Of a stretch of DNA of 64,000 bases, positions 1-8,958 are shown one piece after another. Source of the DNA: Epiperipatus broadwayi (taxonomy: Eukaryota > Onychophora > Udeonychophora > Euonychophora > Peripatidae); the NCBI GenBank assembly GCA_028023455.1, contig JAQFVV010012531.1, forward strand, positions 186,001 through 250,000, in the 5' to 3' direction. A program made the translations under genes and the position numbers. The notes under the pieces were generated by a model. The model did no database searches. It saw only the letters and a list, made by a program, of their open reading frames with translations, and was not told the origin of the DNA. The stretch's first letter is position 1. Every line of letters begins with the position of its first letter.

Positions 1-166
1 TAATAATGAAAACTTATAAAGTGGTCAATCAACTGCATAAACAATCCATATCTAAGCTTTAAACAATTTCCAGCAAAAAAATTTAAAATTCTAAGACTAT
101 TTTTTAATACAATATAACTATTCAATGCAGATACAAAGTATCTCAATTCCTTGTGCCCATTCAGAT

Positions 167-173
167 GGTCACA

Positions 174-210
<37 letters not shown>

Positions 211-212
211 TC
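167..212. repeat. (TA)n microsatellite behind a GGTCACAAT motif
   Basis: An AT-dinucleotide tract follows the motif GGTCACAAT. The upstream ~60 bp, including TGTGCCCATTCAG, recurs at about 13,808-13,830, and a GGTTACAAT variant leads into (TA)n at 20,878. The microsatellite is therefore probably the 3' tail of a dispersed short repeat, not an independent simple repeat. Confidence 0.7.
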
Positions 213-346
213 TGTCTGTTTGAAATGAGTCATATACATACAATATATATATATCAATTATAAATTTAAAGTACAATATAGTTTTACATTTTCATTTACT
301 GTGTAATACTAAAAACTTAAAAATAAGAGAGAATTTTTTTTTATAT

Positions 347-622
347 ATATTAAATGCTTTTATTGACTGTGCACTAAAAAGAAATAAAATAATTGTTTCT
401 TCAATCACAATTGAAGTTTTTAGATTTAACTTGAAATAAAAATATGGGGGATCCAAAAATTAATTAACTCCATCCTTATTATTTATAACAAAGGATTGAT
501 TTAATTAATTTCTGAAGTTCCCATGCTTTTATTTCAAATTAAATCTAAAAACTCCAATTACGGCTGAAAAAACAACTATTTTATTTATTTTTACTGTACA
601 GTCAATAAAAGCCTTTAATATA
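347..622. mobile_element. Foldback (MITE-like) palindrome
   Basis: The left arm (about 347-475) is an imperfect reverse complement of the right arm (about 492-622), centred near 484. Shared pieces include GCTTTTATTGACTGT, then AAATAAAAT, then GTTTTTAGATTTAA, then AAATTAATTAA, in mirrored order. No coding capacity is visible. The size and near-complete palindromy fit a foldback MITE. The superfamily cannot be assigned because the target duplication is lost in AT-rich flanks. Confidence 0.6.
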
Positions 623-629
623 AAAATGT

Positions 630-2275
630 ATCTGGTTTATTAATGCTCTATTTTTATTCATTAATTATTGTTTATTATTTAATACATTAACCAATAATAT
701 ATTTTTCTTATATATAAGATTTAATATGATTACACACTAATTTCTTGTACACATGATTTTTTATATATTTTTTGCACACATTTTTTTGCATAGTCATATA
801 TATATATTGTACATGTGGTTTTTTTATTTATATATATATTTTATATATTTTTAATTAATGAATTAATTATTATTTTTTTAACGAATTAACTAAATATTTA
901 TTATTAAAAGTTTTATTTGAAATTGTGATTAAGAAAATAATTTCAATTTTTTGGGATCAAAATAAGGTAATTTCGTTTTCAATATAAATTAAAAATGAAT
1001 TAACTAATTATTGGACAATTTTGTGTAAAAGTTTTTACAAAGTTTGATAATAACGAATAATAATAGTAAAGTGTGATTTTTTTTGTTATTTAAAAAAATC
1101 TAAAGTATCTATTATAATAGATCAATGATCAATTAAATTCATTACAAAAAAAGATAATTAACCTATAGAAATTTTTTATGTTATAGATATGCAAATGATT
1201 TTTAATGTTTAACTTTTGAAGGAAGTCATTTGATTGTATTTTCTGATGAAATTTTAATCCTCTTTGAAATACTAAAAGCAATTGTACAGACAAATAATTT
1301 TATTTTGTTATATATATATATATCAATTCATAGAGCTCAATAGGCATCTTTATTAAAAAAATAACAAACTCAGTAAAACAAAAACATAGTAGAAGAAAAA
1401 GCCCAAAGTTTAAAAAAATGAATTTTAGCTTGATTAAAAAATTCAATCTGTAAACAACAAATATATATTTACGACGTCAGAGCAAAGTGTTTTTAAAAAT
1501 AATAAGTGTTAATTTAAGTAACTTACATCACATATTGATAATGAAACAGCTGGGGGTGGGGGGAATCAGAAATTCCTATGTAGCTATCTTATGAGGTTGA
1601 AAATGCAGGATAGTTTTTTTTTTATGTCCTTATATTTTATTTTCAGATTTACATATAAAGATCATTAATATTAGAATAGGAATAGTTCATTACACTCTAA
1701 TAAAAATATCTGCATTGATTTTAAGGCATTAATTTTAATTGGTGTTCTATTTCCGACATAGGATTTTGCTATTAAATTTTGTGCTAGAATTATTTATTGA
1801 TTCCTTACATGGATTTTTATTTGCAAATATCTGCTCCTTTGAAGAATAAATTGTTCAAGTTGCAAATAATGAGCATTTAGGTAGATTTCAAATAGTTGGC
1901 AAAGTCTCCAAGCTTCTCCATGCTAAAAATCATATTAATGTCTATAGCACCTAGCCTCAGTTTTTCATCTAAACAAATGCACTACTTAAATATTATGCTC
2001 TGTTATCTTTATTTTTTTACCAACCTTAGATTTATAACTACATTTAAAAATGTTTTTCTTTATATAATTATGTCATCTAAATTATTTTCTTGGAGTAAAA
2101 ACTACAGATGATAGTCTTATATATATTCACTAAACATTATTTTCAACCACAATAATTCAAAAATGCATTAAAAGTCAGTCAACACTTAAACAATCCCATA
2201 TCAATAGCAATTAATAATTTCAAAACCTCCTTTTAACAATAAAGGTAGAATGCCACCTTTAATAATGGGCTTATA
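630..2275. other. AT-rich intergenic DNA
   Basis: No supportable gene is present. The short ORF at 1896-2111 has no recognisable domain and is hydrophobic low-complexity translation of AT-rich DNA. A G-run (GGGGGTGGGGGGAA) sits near 1,553. Confidence 0.5.
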
Positions 2276-2330
2276 TATATATATAAAATACATATTTTGT
2301 GGGTTCATCCATGTTAAAAACTTTTAATAT

Positions 2331-2380
2331 TAATATACTGACGTTTCGACTTGGTCACACAAGCCATCCACAGTGTTATA
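2331..2380 (-). ncRNA. Hammerhead-ribozyme-like remnant (left PLE arm)
   Basis: Reading the minus strand: a possible stem I strand (TATAACA), core-like CTGTGGA, one extra T, stem II GGCTTG/CAAGTC with loop TGTGAC, then GAAAC, GTC and AGTATA, which can pair back to the first strand. Hammerhead motifs are known in PLEs. The core differs from CUGANGA at one conserved position (A to T), so activity is doubtful. Confidence 0.35.
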
Positions 2381-2404
2381 AAAGGTAGAAAGACGGTTGT
2401 AGAG

Positions 2405-3362
2405 GCGCTACAATCACTGATTTGAATAAAATGTTAAAATTCCACCAATAGCAAAAAATGTTAAATTTAGGAATGTTTTTTTAAAAAAAACCTTTTCAAA
2501 TAGGAAGAAGTTTACATGTATCATCTCACTTATTGATACAATCTGGCCTTTTAAGTATCTCAATGGCTTCTCTAATTTTGCATTGGTAGAGATTATCACA
2601 TCTGGATATGATCCTGGTACTAGAAAAATCAATTTTATGACCTGAATCTATAGTATGGAGTGAGAGTGCTGATGATGATGAGTGTTATTTAACTGCATTA
2701 GCATGCTCATCTCTCCTAACACTGATGCGACGATTACTCATACCTATGTAAGAAGTTTTACATTTTTTACATGAGATTTGATAGACACCATGAGATTCAA
2801 GAGGGATTGAATCCTTAGGCTTGGTTATTATATTGCTGATCTTTTGATGAGCAGAAAATGTTGTATCTATATTATAGCGTTTTAATATACGTCCGATACT
2901 GTCTGTAGTTCCTTTTACATATGGAACACAAATCCTAATAGCTGATTTATCATCTTTTTGTTTCCTATTTTGTCTATTTTGGGCTTGAAATAAGGCTTTT
3001 TTTATAAATTTGTAATTATAACTATTTGCTAATAAAACACTATTAATATGATTTATTTCTTCTTTCAGATGTGTCTCATCTTAAAAGAGTTTTGGCTACA
3101 GAAACTATCTGAGTTGGGTGATGATGAGAATGGAAATGCAAATATCTGTCTATGTGTGTATCCTTTCTGTAAATAGAAAAAGATAAACTATTTGGTGTTC
3201 TGGTGACTAGAACATCAAGAAAAGGGAGTTTTCCATCAGACTCTGTCTCCATTGTAAATTTAATATGAGCATGCATATTATTTAAATGTAAGAAAAAATC
3301 ATCTAATTTATTTTTTCCATGTTGCCATATGAGAAAAGTGTCATCTATGTATCTGAGCCAAA
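2405..3362 (-). pseudogene. PLE RT/GIY-YIG fragment, left arm, frameshifted
   Basis: This is the minus-strand mirror copy of the right-arm coding region. It retains WLRYIDDTFLIW (RT motif C) and the following thumb region with PFLDVLVTR. A 20-base deletion at about 3,080 then shifts the frame and brings an early stop, so the GIY-YIG half lies in other frames. The apparent open frame begins upstream at 3,414, but its first ~20 codons are antisense sequence of the opposite arm and are not element protein. Non-functional relic. Confidence 0.8.
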
Positions 3363-3372
3363 TGAGAGGTTT

Positions 3373-4272
3373 TGGCTCAGATACATAGATGACACTTTTG
3401 TCATATGGCAACATGGAAAAAATAAATTAGATGATTTTTTCTTACATTTAAATAATATGCATGCTCATATTAAATTTACAATGGAGACAGAGTCTGATGC
3501 AAAACTCCCTTTTCTTGATGTACTAGTCACCAGAACACCAAATAGTTTATCTTTTTCTATTTACAGAAAGGATACACACACAAACAGATATTTGCATTTC
3601 CATTCTCATCATCACCCAACTCAGATAGTTTCTGTAGCCAAAACTCTTTTAAATAGAGCAATTAACCTTTCAGATGAGACACATCTGAAAGAAGAAATAA
3701 ATCATATTAATAGTGTTTTATTAGCAAATAGTTATAATTACAAATTTATAAAAAAAGCCTTATTTCAAGCCCAAAATAGACAAAATAGGAAACAAAAAGA
3801 TGATAAATCAGCTATTAGGATTTGTGTTCCATATGTAAAAGGAACTACAGACAGTATCGGACGTATATTAAAATGCTATAATATAGATACAACATTTTCT
3901 GCTCATCAAAAGATCAGCAATATAATAACCAAGCCTAAGGATTCAATCCCTCTTGAATCTCATGGTGTCTATCAAATCTCATGTAAAAATTGTAAAGCTT
4001 CTTACATAGGTATGAGTAATTGTCGCATCAGTGTTAGGAGAGATGAGCATGCTAATGCAGTTAAACAACACTCATCATCATCAGCACTCTCACTCCATAC
4101 TATAGATTCAGGTCATAAAATTGATTTTTCTAGTACCAGGATCATATCCAGATGTGATAATCTCTACCAATGCAAAATTAGAGAAGCCATTGAGATACTT
4201 AAAAGGCCAGATTGTATCAATAAGCGAGATGATACATGTAAACTTCCTCCTATTTGGAAAGATTTTTTTTAA
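3373..4272 (+). CDS. PLE RT C-terminus plus GIY-YIG endonuclease, right arm, intact frame
   Basis: This is a 5'-truncated Penelope-like polyprotein of about 300 codons. The reverse-transcriptase catalytic motif YIDD lies at the start, followed by the PFLDVLVTR segment and a linker. The GIY-YIG endonuclease comes next, with GVY, then a CxxC pair, then YIG about ten residues later, and a downstream RxxEH block. The endonuclease makes the target nick in PLE retrotransposition. An open frame can be traced upstream to an ATG at 3,319, but that lead-in is antisense sequence of the left arm, so the true element sequence starts at about 3,373. RT fingers and most of the palm are missing, so this copy cannot be autonomous. 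The frame is otherwise uninterrupted to a TAA at 4,272, which suggests a fairly recent insertion. Confidence 0.85.
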   Translation, partial: WLRYIDDTFVIWQHGKNKLDDFFLHLNNMHAHIKFTMETESDAKLPFLDVLVTRTPNSLSFSIYRKDTHTNRYLHFHSHHHPTQIVSVAKTLLNRAINLSDETHLKEEINHINSVLLANSYNYKFIKKALFQAQNRQNRKQKDDKSAIRICVPYVKGTTDSIGRILKCYNIDTTFSAHQKISNIITKPKDSIPLESHGVYQISCKNCKASYIGMSNCRISVRRDEHANAVKQHSSSSALSLHTIDSGHKIDFSSTRIISRCDNLYQCKIREAIEILKRPDCINKRDDTCKLPPIWKDFF

Positions 4273-4369
4273 AAAACATTCCTAAATTTAACATTTTTGC
4301 TATTGGTGGAATTTTAACATTTTATTCAAATCAGTGATTGTAGCGCCTCTACAACCGTCTTTCTACCTT

Positions 4370-4420
4370 TTATAACTCTGTGGATGGCTTGTGTGACCAA
4401 GTCGAAATGTCAGTATATTA
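4370..4420 (+). ncRNA. Hammerhead-ribozyme-like remnant (right PLE arm)
   Basis: Second copy of the same motif. Core-like CTGTGGA is at 4378-4384, stem II GGCTTG (4386-4391) pairs with CAAGTC (4398-4403) with one G-T pair, GAAA follows at 4404-4407, then GTC at 4409-4411 and AGTATA. The GAAAC of the left copy is GAAAT here. The layout fits a type I hammerhead with a very short helix III. It is probably inactive because of the core change. Confidence 0.35.
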
Positions 4421-4473
4421 ATATTAAAAGTTTTTAACACGGATGAACCCGCAAAATATGTATTTTATATATT

Positions 4474-5113
4474 TAACCCGTGCAAATCTTCGTTTTAACA
4501 TATATATATATATATGACAAAGCATCCATATATTGAATGAAATGAATGTTTCCATAGAAAAATTTACTAAAACTTTCAAAAGGTTTAATTAAAATTCAGT
4601 GTAAAAAATTCTCTAAAATATGTACATATTCAACCACACAAAATCGATCCAACAAGTTACACATGCAATAATGTAGAAAGAACAATAAGTACATTAGTGT
4701 CTGTAAGCTATTTTGCAAAATGTAAAAAAAAAATCTCAACTATTTTACTAAACAAAAAAAATGAACTATTCAAACTTTCTTTTATATTGTATGGAATTTT
4801 AGTTGATTTTCAACCTTTTTAGCAACAGTTAAATTGTTTTTATATATGGCAAGGAATGAGTTTGACAAATGCATTATATGTTGATTATAAGAAGTTCACA
4901 CAATACTAAAATCTAATTTACAATTAAAACTTTAAAATGTTAAAATCATTTGTAAGATAAAAATATATTAATAATGTATTATCTATATTTAAACTAATAA
5001 TGGTATGATTAGCATAAAAAAGAAAGAATAATTCAAATTCATTATTTTTTGAATGGAATTTCTTGACTTTCAATTTTTTTACCAAAAGTTGAATTACTAA
5101 CCAGCTAAAAACT
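4474..5113. other. AT-rich spacer with first copy of a 138-bp direct repeat
   Basis: A short (TA)n tract at about 4,500 marks the PLE edge. Positions 4851-4988 recur with many substitutions at 5961-6100. No coding sequence was recognised. Confidence 0.5.
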
Positions 5114-5270
5114 TGTTAGAATTCTAAGAAATGACTTAGAATTATTTATTAGTATTTGTTTACTAGAAACAGTCAAAACATTAATACCACAGACAATAAT
5201 AATCTAGTTCTGCAGTCATTCCTTGAATGACATCATGATTGTAAATCATCACAGATCATAAGACATCACA
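5114..5270 (-). repeat. Short LTR of a Ty3/gypsy element
   Basis: On the minus strand this 157-bp segment begins TGTGATGTC directly after a polypurine tract and ends in TTCTAACA, i.e. TG...CA termini typical of LTRs. It lies immediately downstream of the integrase C-terminal coding region, where a 3' LTR belongs. No partner 5' LTR was found in the window. Confidence 0.6.
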
Positions 5271-5283
5271 CTCCTTCCCCCTT
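5271..5283 (-). promoter_or_regulatory. Polypurine tract of the gypsy remnant
   Basis: The minus strand reads AGGGGGAAGGAG just before the LTR TGTGATG. A purine run in this position is the usual plus-strand priming site of LTR retrotransposons. Confidence 0.6.
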
Positions 5284-5957
5284 AGTATGTAACATCATAA
5301 TTCTTGAAATGCACTGGTGGATGGCATTGACATAGGTGGTGTTCTCTGTAAGCCTTTGGAGTTTGAATTGGAGATTTAGGATGCAAAGGTGTTGAACTCT
5401 GGTTATTTGTGTTTTCCAGTGTCACCCTGGGTGGAGAATTTTGGGTAAGTTGTGTTTCCTCAGCAGGAGATGAGATAGTTGGAAGAGTGTCTACTGTTCT
5501 CGAGAACAACTGATCAATGTGCTTATGTTGCAATCCCAGATCAGTTCAGACTTCATATGACAGAGGGCCTGTATGCTGTTCTACCATGGCAGGAATCCAT
5601 GGAGAACTCCTTCTGGCTGCTCATGTAAATACTGTGTCATCTGGTTGGAATTCATGTAACCAATGATGTTTGGATGGTGCTGACTTTGGGGCTCTATCTG
5701 GATGAAGGAAGTGGAGGCATGTACAAAGGCGTTGATGAAAGAGCATCTCAGCTGGACTTAGACCTGTAGTTGTAGATGAAGTAATGTGCTGAGCCAAAAG
5801 GTATCGGGTAATATGTTGCTCGTAATTCCCATGAGAAATACACTTTAGGCTCTCCTTCACAGACTGGACAGCCCTCTCTGCAAGACCATTACTTGACAGA
5901 TGGTAGGGTGCAATCCATGCATGGTGAATTCTGTTATTGGCAAGAAAAGTAGAAAAC
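5282..5957 (-). pseudogene. Ty3/gypsy integrase C-terminal region
   Basis: Translation of the minus strand gives the end of a retroviral-type integrase core (WIAPYHLSSNGLAERAVQS), where the E of AER is the third catalytic acidic residue. It is followed by the family's TTGLSPAEMLF segment and a proline/serine-rich C-terminal tail ending at 5,282. Only two in-frame stops interrupt about 220 codons (5621-5623 and 5546-5548). Both are TGA where CGA (Arg) fits the family, which fits methyl-CpG decay. The upstream end is cut at about 5,958, so protease, RT, RNase H and most of the integrase are absent. The adjoining polypurine tract and LTR confirm orientation. Confidence 0.8.
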
Positions 5958-5960
5958 TAA

Positions 5961-6100
5961 AAGGAATGGTGGTTTGACCAATGCATCATATGTTATTCAT
6001 AAAAAGTTCACACATTGCTAAAATCTAATTTATCATTAAAACTTAAGAATGTTAAAAGCATTTGGTAAATAAAAATATACTGATAATGTATTATCTATAT
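5961..6100 (+). repeat. Second copy of the 138-140-bp direct repeat
   Basis: Both copies run from AAGGAATG through GTTCACACA and CTAAAATCTAATTTA to AATGTATTATCTATAT. The first copy is at 4851-4988. Together they bracket the gypsy remnant, and similarity ends abruptly at 6,100 where TGTTATGGTC begins. Confidence 0.7.
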
Positions 6101-8088
6101 TGTTATGGTCAAATTTGTACATTCACATAAAATTCAGAGTCCAAAACACTAAAGCCGATCATAATGGGACCATAAGATCCAGAGTCCAATCCAAGGTCCA
6201 ACTCATTCACTGGCACTCCATCATTTAACACCTTATGAGTGGCATTTCTGAGGTTACACACAGGCCTTAATTTTAATCATGAGCTGACTCCAAATATGGA
6301 GGAACAGGAGATCCTATGGCTAACCACACACACATCACATAAAATTGGACTAAACATCTATTAATGACTAAGATACAATGGAATATAATCAGTCCAAAGG
6401 AATACAGTGTTTATACTCATTTAAATGTATTAGCTGACTTTCATGGTCAGTGAATAATCTATGCATATAAGAATTTAATATGCTAACATAATATTCATTT
6501 AATATCATGGTTTGCCAGGTGACCATTAACAATGCTAGCCAGAAATATAATTTAATTACTACAGTGATAATATTATGACTGTTTACTAAGTTTCTCTAAT
6601 ATTCGAGCCTAATAATGTAGCTCGATAATGATGTGAATCATCAGATAAATTGTGAATAACATATATTATAGAGAGAACTGGTTGAACTTGCCCTACATAT
6701 ATTCACTATAGGCACTTAAAATATGCTGTAAAGAGATAGGGATTACTTGAATATATTAATATCCTCATTTACCAAACAATTAATTTGCATCTCTAATCAG
6801 ATGTAATAAAAAGGGAGGGAAAGCATATTTAAGGGAATTGGAATTAATGAAAATAAATATGCCTTATTAATATCTCCATGGTCAGGATTCTATTATTAAT
6901 TAAGTAAAACTATGCTTAAAATCATAATTTATCAGTCTCATAAAGCAAACAATTATATATGAAATTAAATTCAGAGTTGATTTAAATTACTGCAATGTAG
7001 CAAAGTGATCAGTTATTAATTAATGAATTTTAATTTCAAAACAGTGATTCAGATGTAATATAACTAAGCATTATATCATAATTCCTAAATTGAAGATAGA
7101 AATATTATCTTTGGGATAAAATTATTAAAATATATCTGCTTGCTGGTTCAAAATATATTTGGCATATCATCACATATCTAAATGAAATATTAAGAACTTA
7201 AATATATAAAAGAGCATAGATTTCACCACAAATATAAGAGTAAAACAGAATTTAATTAACAAAATAGTTATGTTTATCTCTTTAACAGGTTTGAAATAAT
7301 AGATTTTACAGAGATATTTTACAGTAAAGCAAGTGATTATTTATTATTGGTTTTACACATTGAAGTGAAAGAAAGATTTGAACTATTAGACTTTAAATGG
7401 AGCATTTATTTAAATGTGCTATAGTTTTGAAAATTAATAATTAAAGTTCATCTGACAGCTCTTGTGATAGTTGTGAAGGTTATTACCTAACTCCTGGACA
7501 GAAGCTTGTCTCTTCGCTTTGTTCTCTGGTTAGGCAGCAGCTCTCTATTTGAAGTACTGTTGCAATAGGTTTCTATCAGGAATGTTATCCATTGCTATGT
7601 TGGCTTGTACCATTTAGACACATAGGATAGAGATGAAGATCACCGTTCCTCAGGCATGAAGAACAGCACAATCCACCTAACTATTTGGCCATCCTAAAAT
7701 TCAAACAGGCATGGATTCAACTTGCAAACCTTTTTAAAATTTCACTGAGTATATATGTAGCAAAAAACAGAACCTATTTACACTTGTTCATGATGAAATT
7801 ACAATTTTTAATAAACAAAATTGTGAAGTTAGCAATTAGTACCTTTAAAATTTGATATTTTTAGAGACTAAAATAACTTTTACTTTTGTTTTAATCCATA
7901 AACAGGATGTTTTCTTATATTCTGCCATTTACTTTCCCCACAAGATTTTAGCAATCGACAGGTTGGCTAAATCTTGTTTACAACTTAAAATATATTTTGA
8001 CAATCATTTATTATCTTTAATAAAATTTTGATTTCATCATCCTGCCATACTAAATGCAGGTGTGGCATGATATAATTTTTACAGATTA
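6101..8088. other. AT-rich segment, possible degraded LTR-like insertion
   Basis: The left edge is ATAT|TGTTATGG, the same boundary style as the three LTR-like elements elsewhere in the window, and it coincides with the end of the direct repeat. A less AT-rich block at about 7,490-7,690 contains, on the minus strand, a splice-donor-like TTAG|GTAATA. No matching right terminus or protein was recognised. Confidence 0.3.
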
Positions 8089-8956
8089 CACCTGGGTCTC
8101 TTTTTACACGGACTTATTTAACACGATTTTGAAATTACACGATTCGTGTTTCACCGGAAGTTGATTTCCGATAATACGCTATTACTTTAAATAATAAATT
8201 TCGCGCACTTACATTATATTGAAAGTAATAGCACATTATTGGGATTCGACTTTCATCTTAGTAATTTCAATATTTTCAGTGCTTTATAATAGTAAGATTT
8301 TATGCAATAATGAAATTAAAATCATTATTTCCACATTTTATGTATACACACATTAAATTTTACAAGATTATAATGTAAATTTGTTCAAGCATTGTGCTTG
8401 TTAATTTTGCATTTTAAATCACATTCTGTTTTTGCTTTTTAAAAAAGAACGTAATCAATTATTATTTTTTTATTAATGACCCTAATCATTAACATGCTCT
8501 TAAATTCCAATGAGAGCTAAATGGTTGTATGTCTGGATATCGTGAGCTTCGTAAACAATTAATAAAATCATCGCCTCAAAGATTAATTACTAATTACATT
8601 GTCACCAAAAAATCATAATAATTAAAACGTGTATAAAAAATGTAAATTACTGTACTGTAAAGTATGCATAAAAATATATTATTTTGAATAAAATTAAATA
8701 TTATAGTTAAAAAAAGTTGGTCTTGTATCAATTTTTTTCAAATTTGAAATTTTTTATTAGTCATATTTTATTTCCTTATTTTTTTTTCCGCGAATATTAA
8801 AGTAATTTTACGTTGGTGCTTTGCTTTTATGCGAATTTTGAAAAATCACAGACCACATCCCCCCTTTTTCAATGTAAGTTATGTCTATTTTTGCGCGATT
8901 TCATTTGCGCGTGTTTTCTGAGGAACCTATCTATCGTGTAAAACGAGACCCAGGTG
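8089..8956 (-). mobile_element. TA-flanked DNA transposon (MITE), copy 1
   Basis: The terminal inverted repeats begin CACCTGGGTCTC followed by TTTTACACG-type sequence, and the right end is CGAGACCCAGGTG. The element is bounded by TA on both sides (8087-8088 and 8957-8958). It matches 42253-43284 in reverse orientation over most of its length but is about 160 bp shorter in the middle. TA target duplications indicate the Tc1/mariner superfamily. No transposase frame is visible, so it is non-autonomous. Confidence 0.8.
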
Positions 8957-8958
8957 TA

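Larger units (their letters stand above)
2279..4473. mobile_element. Penelope-like element palindrome (two head-to-head copies)
   Basis: Two PLE 3' halves face away from a common centre near 3,366: the left arm (2279-3362) reads on the minus strand and the right arm (3371-4473) on the plus strand, with only eight bases between them. The arms match almost base for base, including the non-coding 3' parts, apart from scattered substitutions and a 20-base deletion in the left arm near 3,080. Both start at the reverse-transcriptase YIDD motif and run through a GIY-YIG endonuclease. PLE insertions are known to contain partial inverted or tandem copies, so this is a recognised but striking end product. 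AT-dinucleotide tracts flank both sides. Confidence 0.85.

Noticed and set aside
2680-2690. CTGATGATGATGAG resembling a hammerhead core
   Set aside because: It is the complement of a serine-rich coding stretch of the PLE and has no matching stems.
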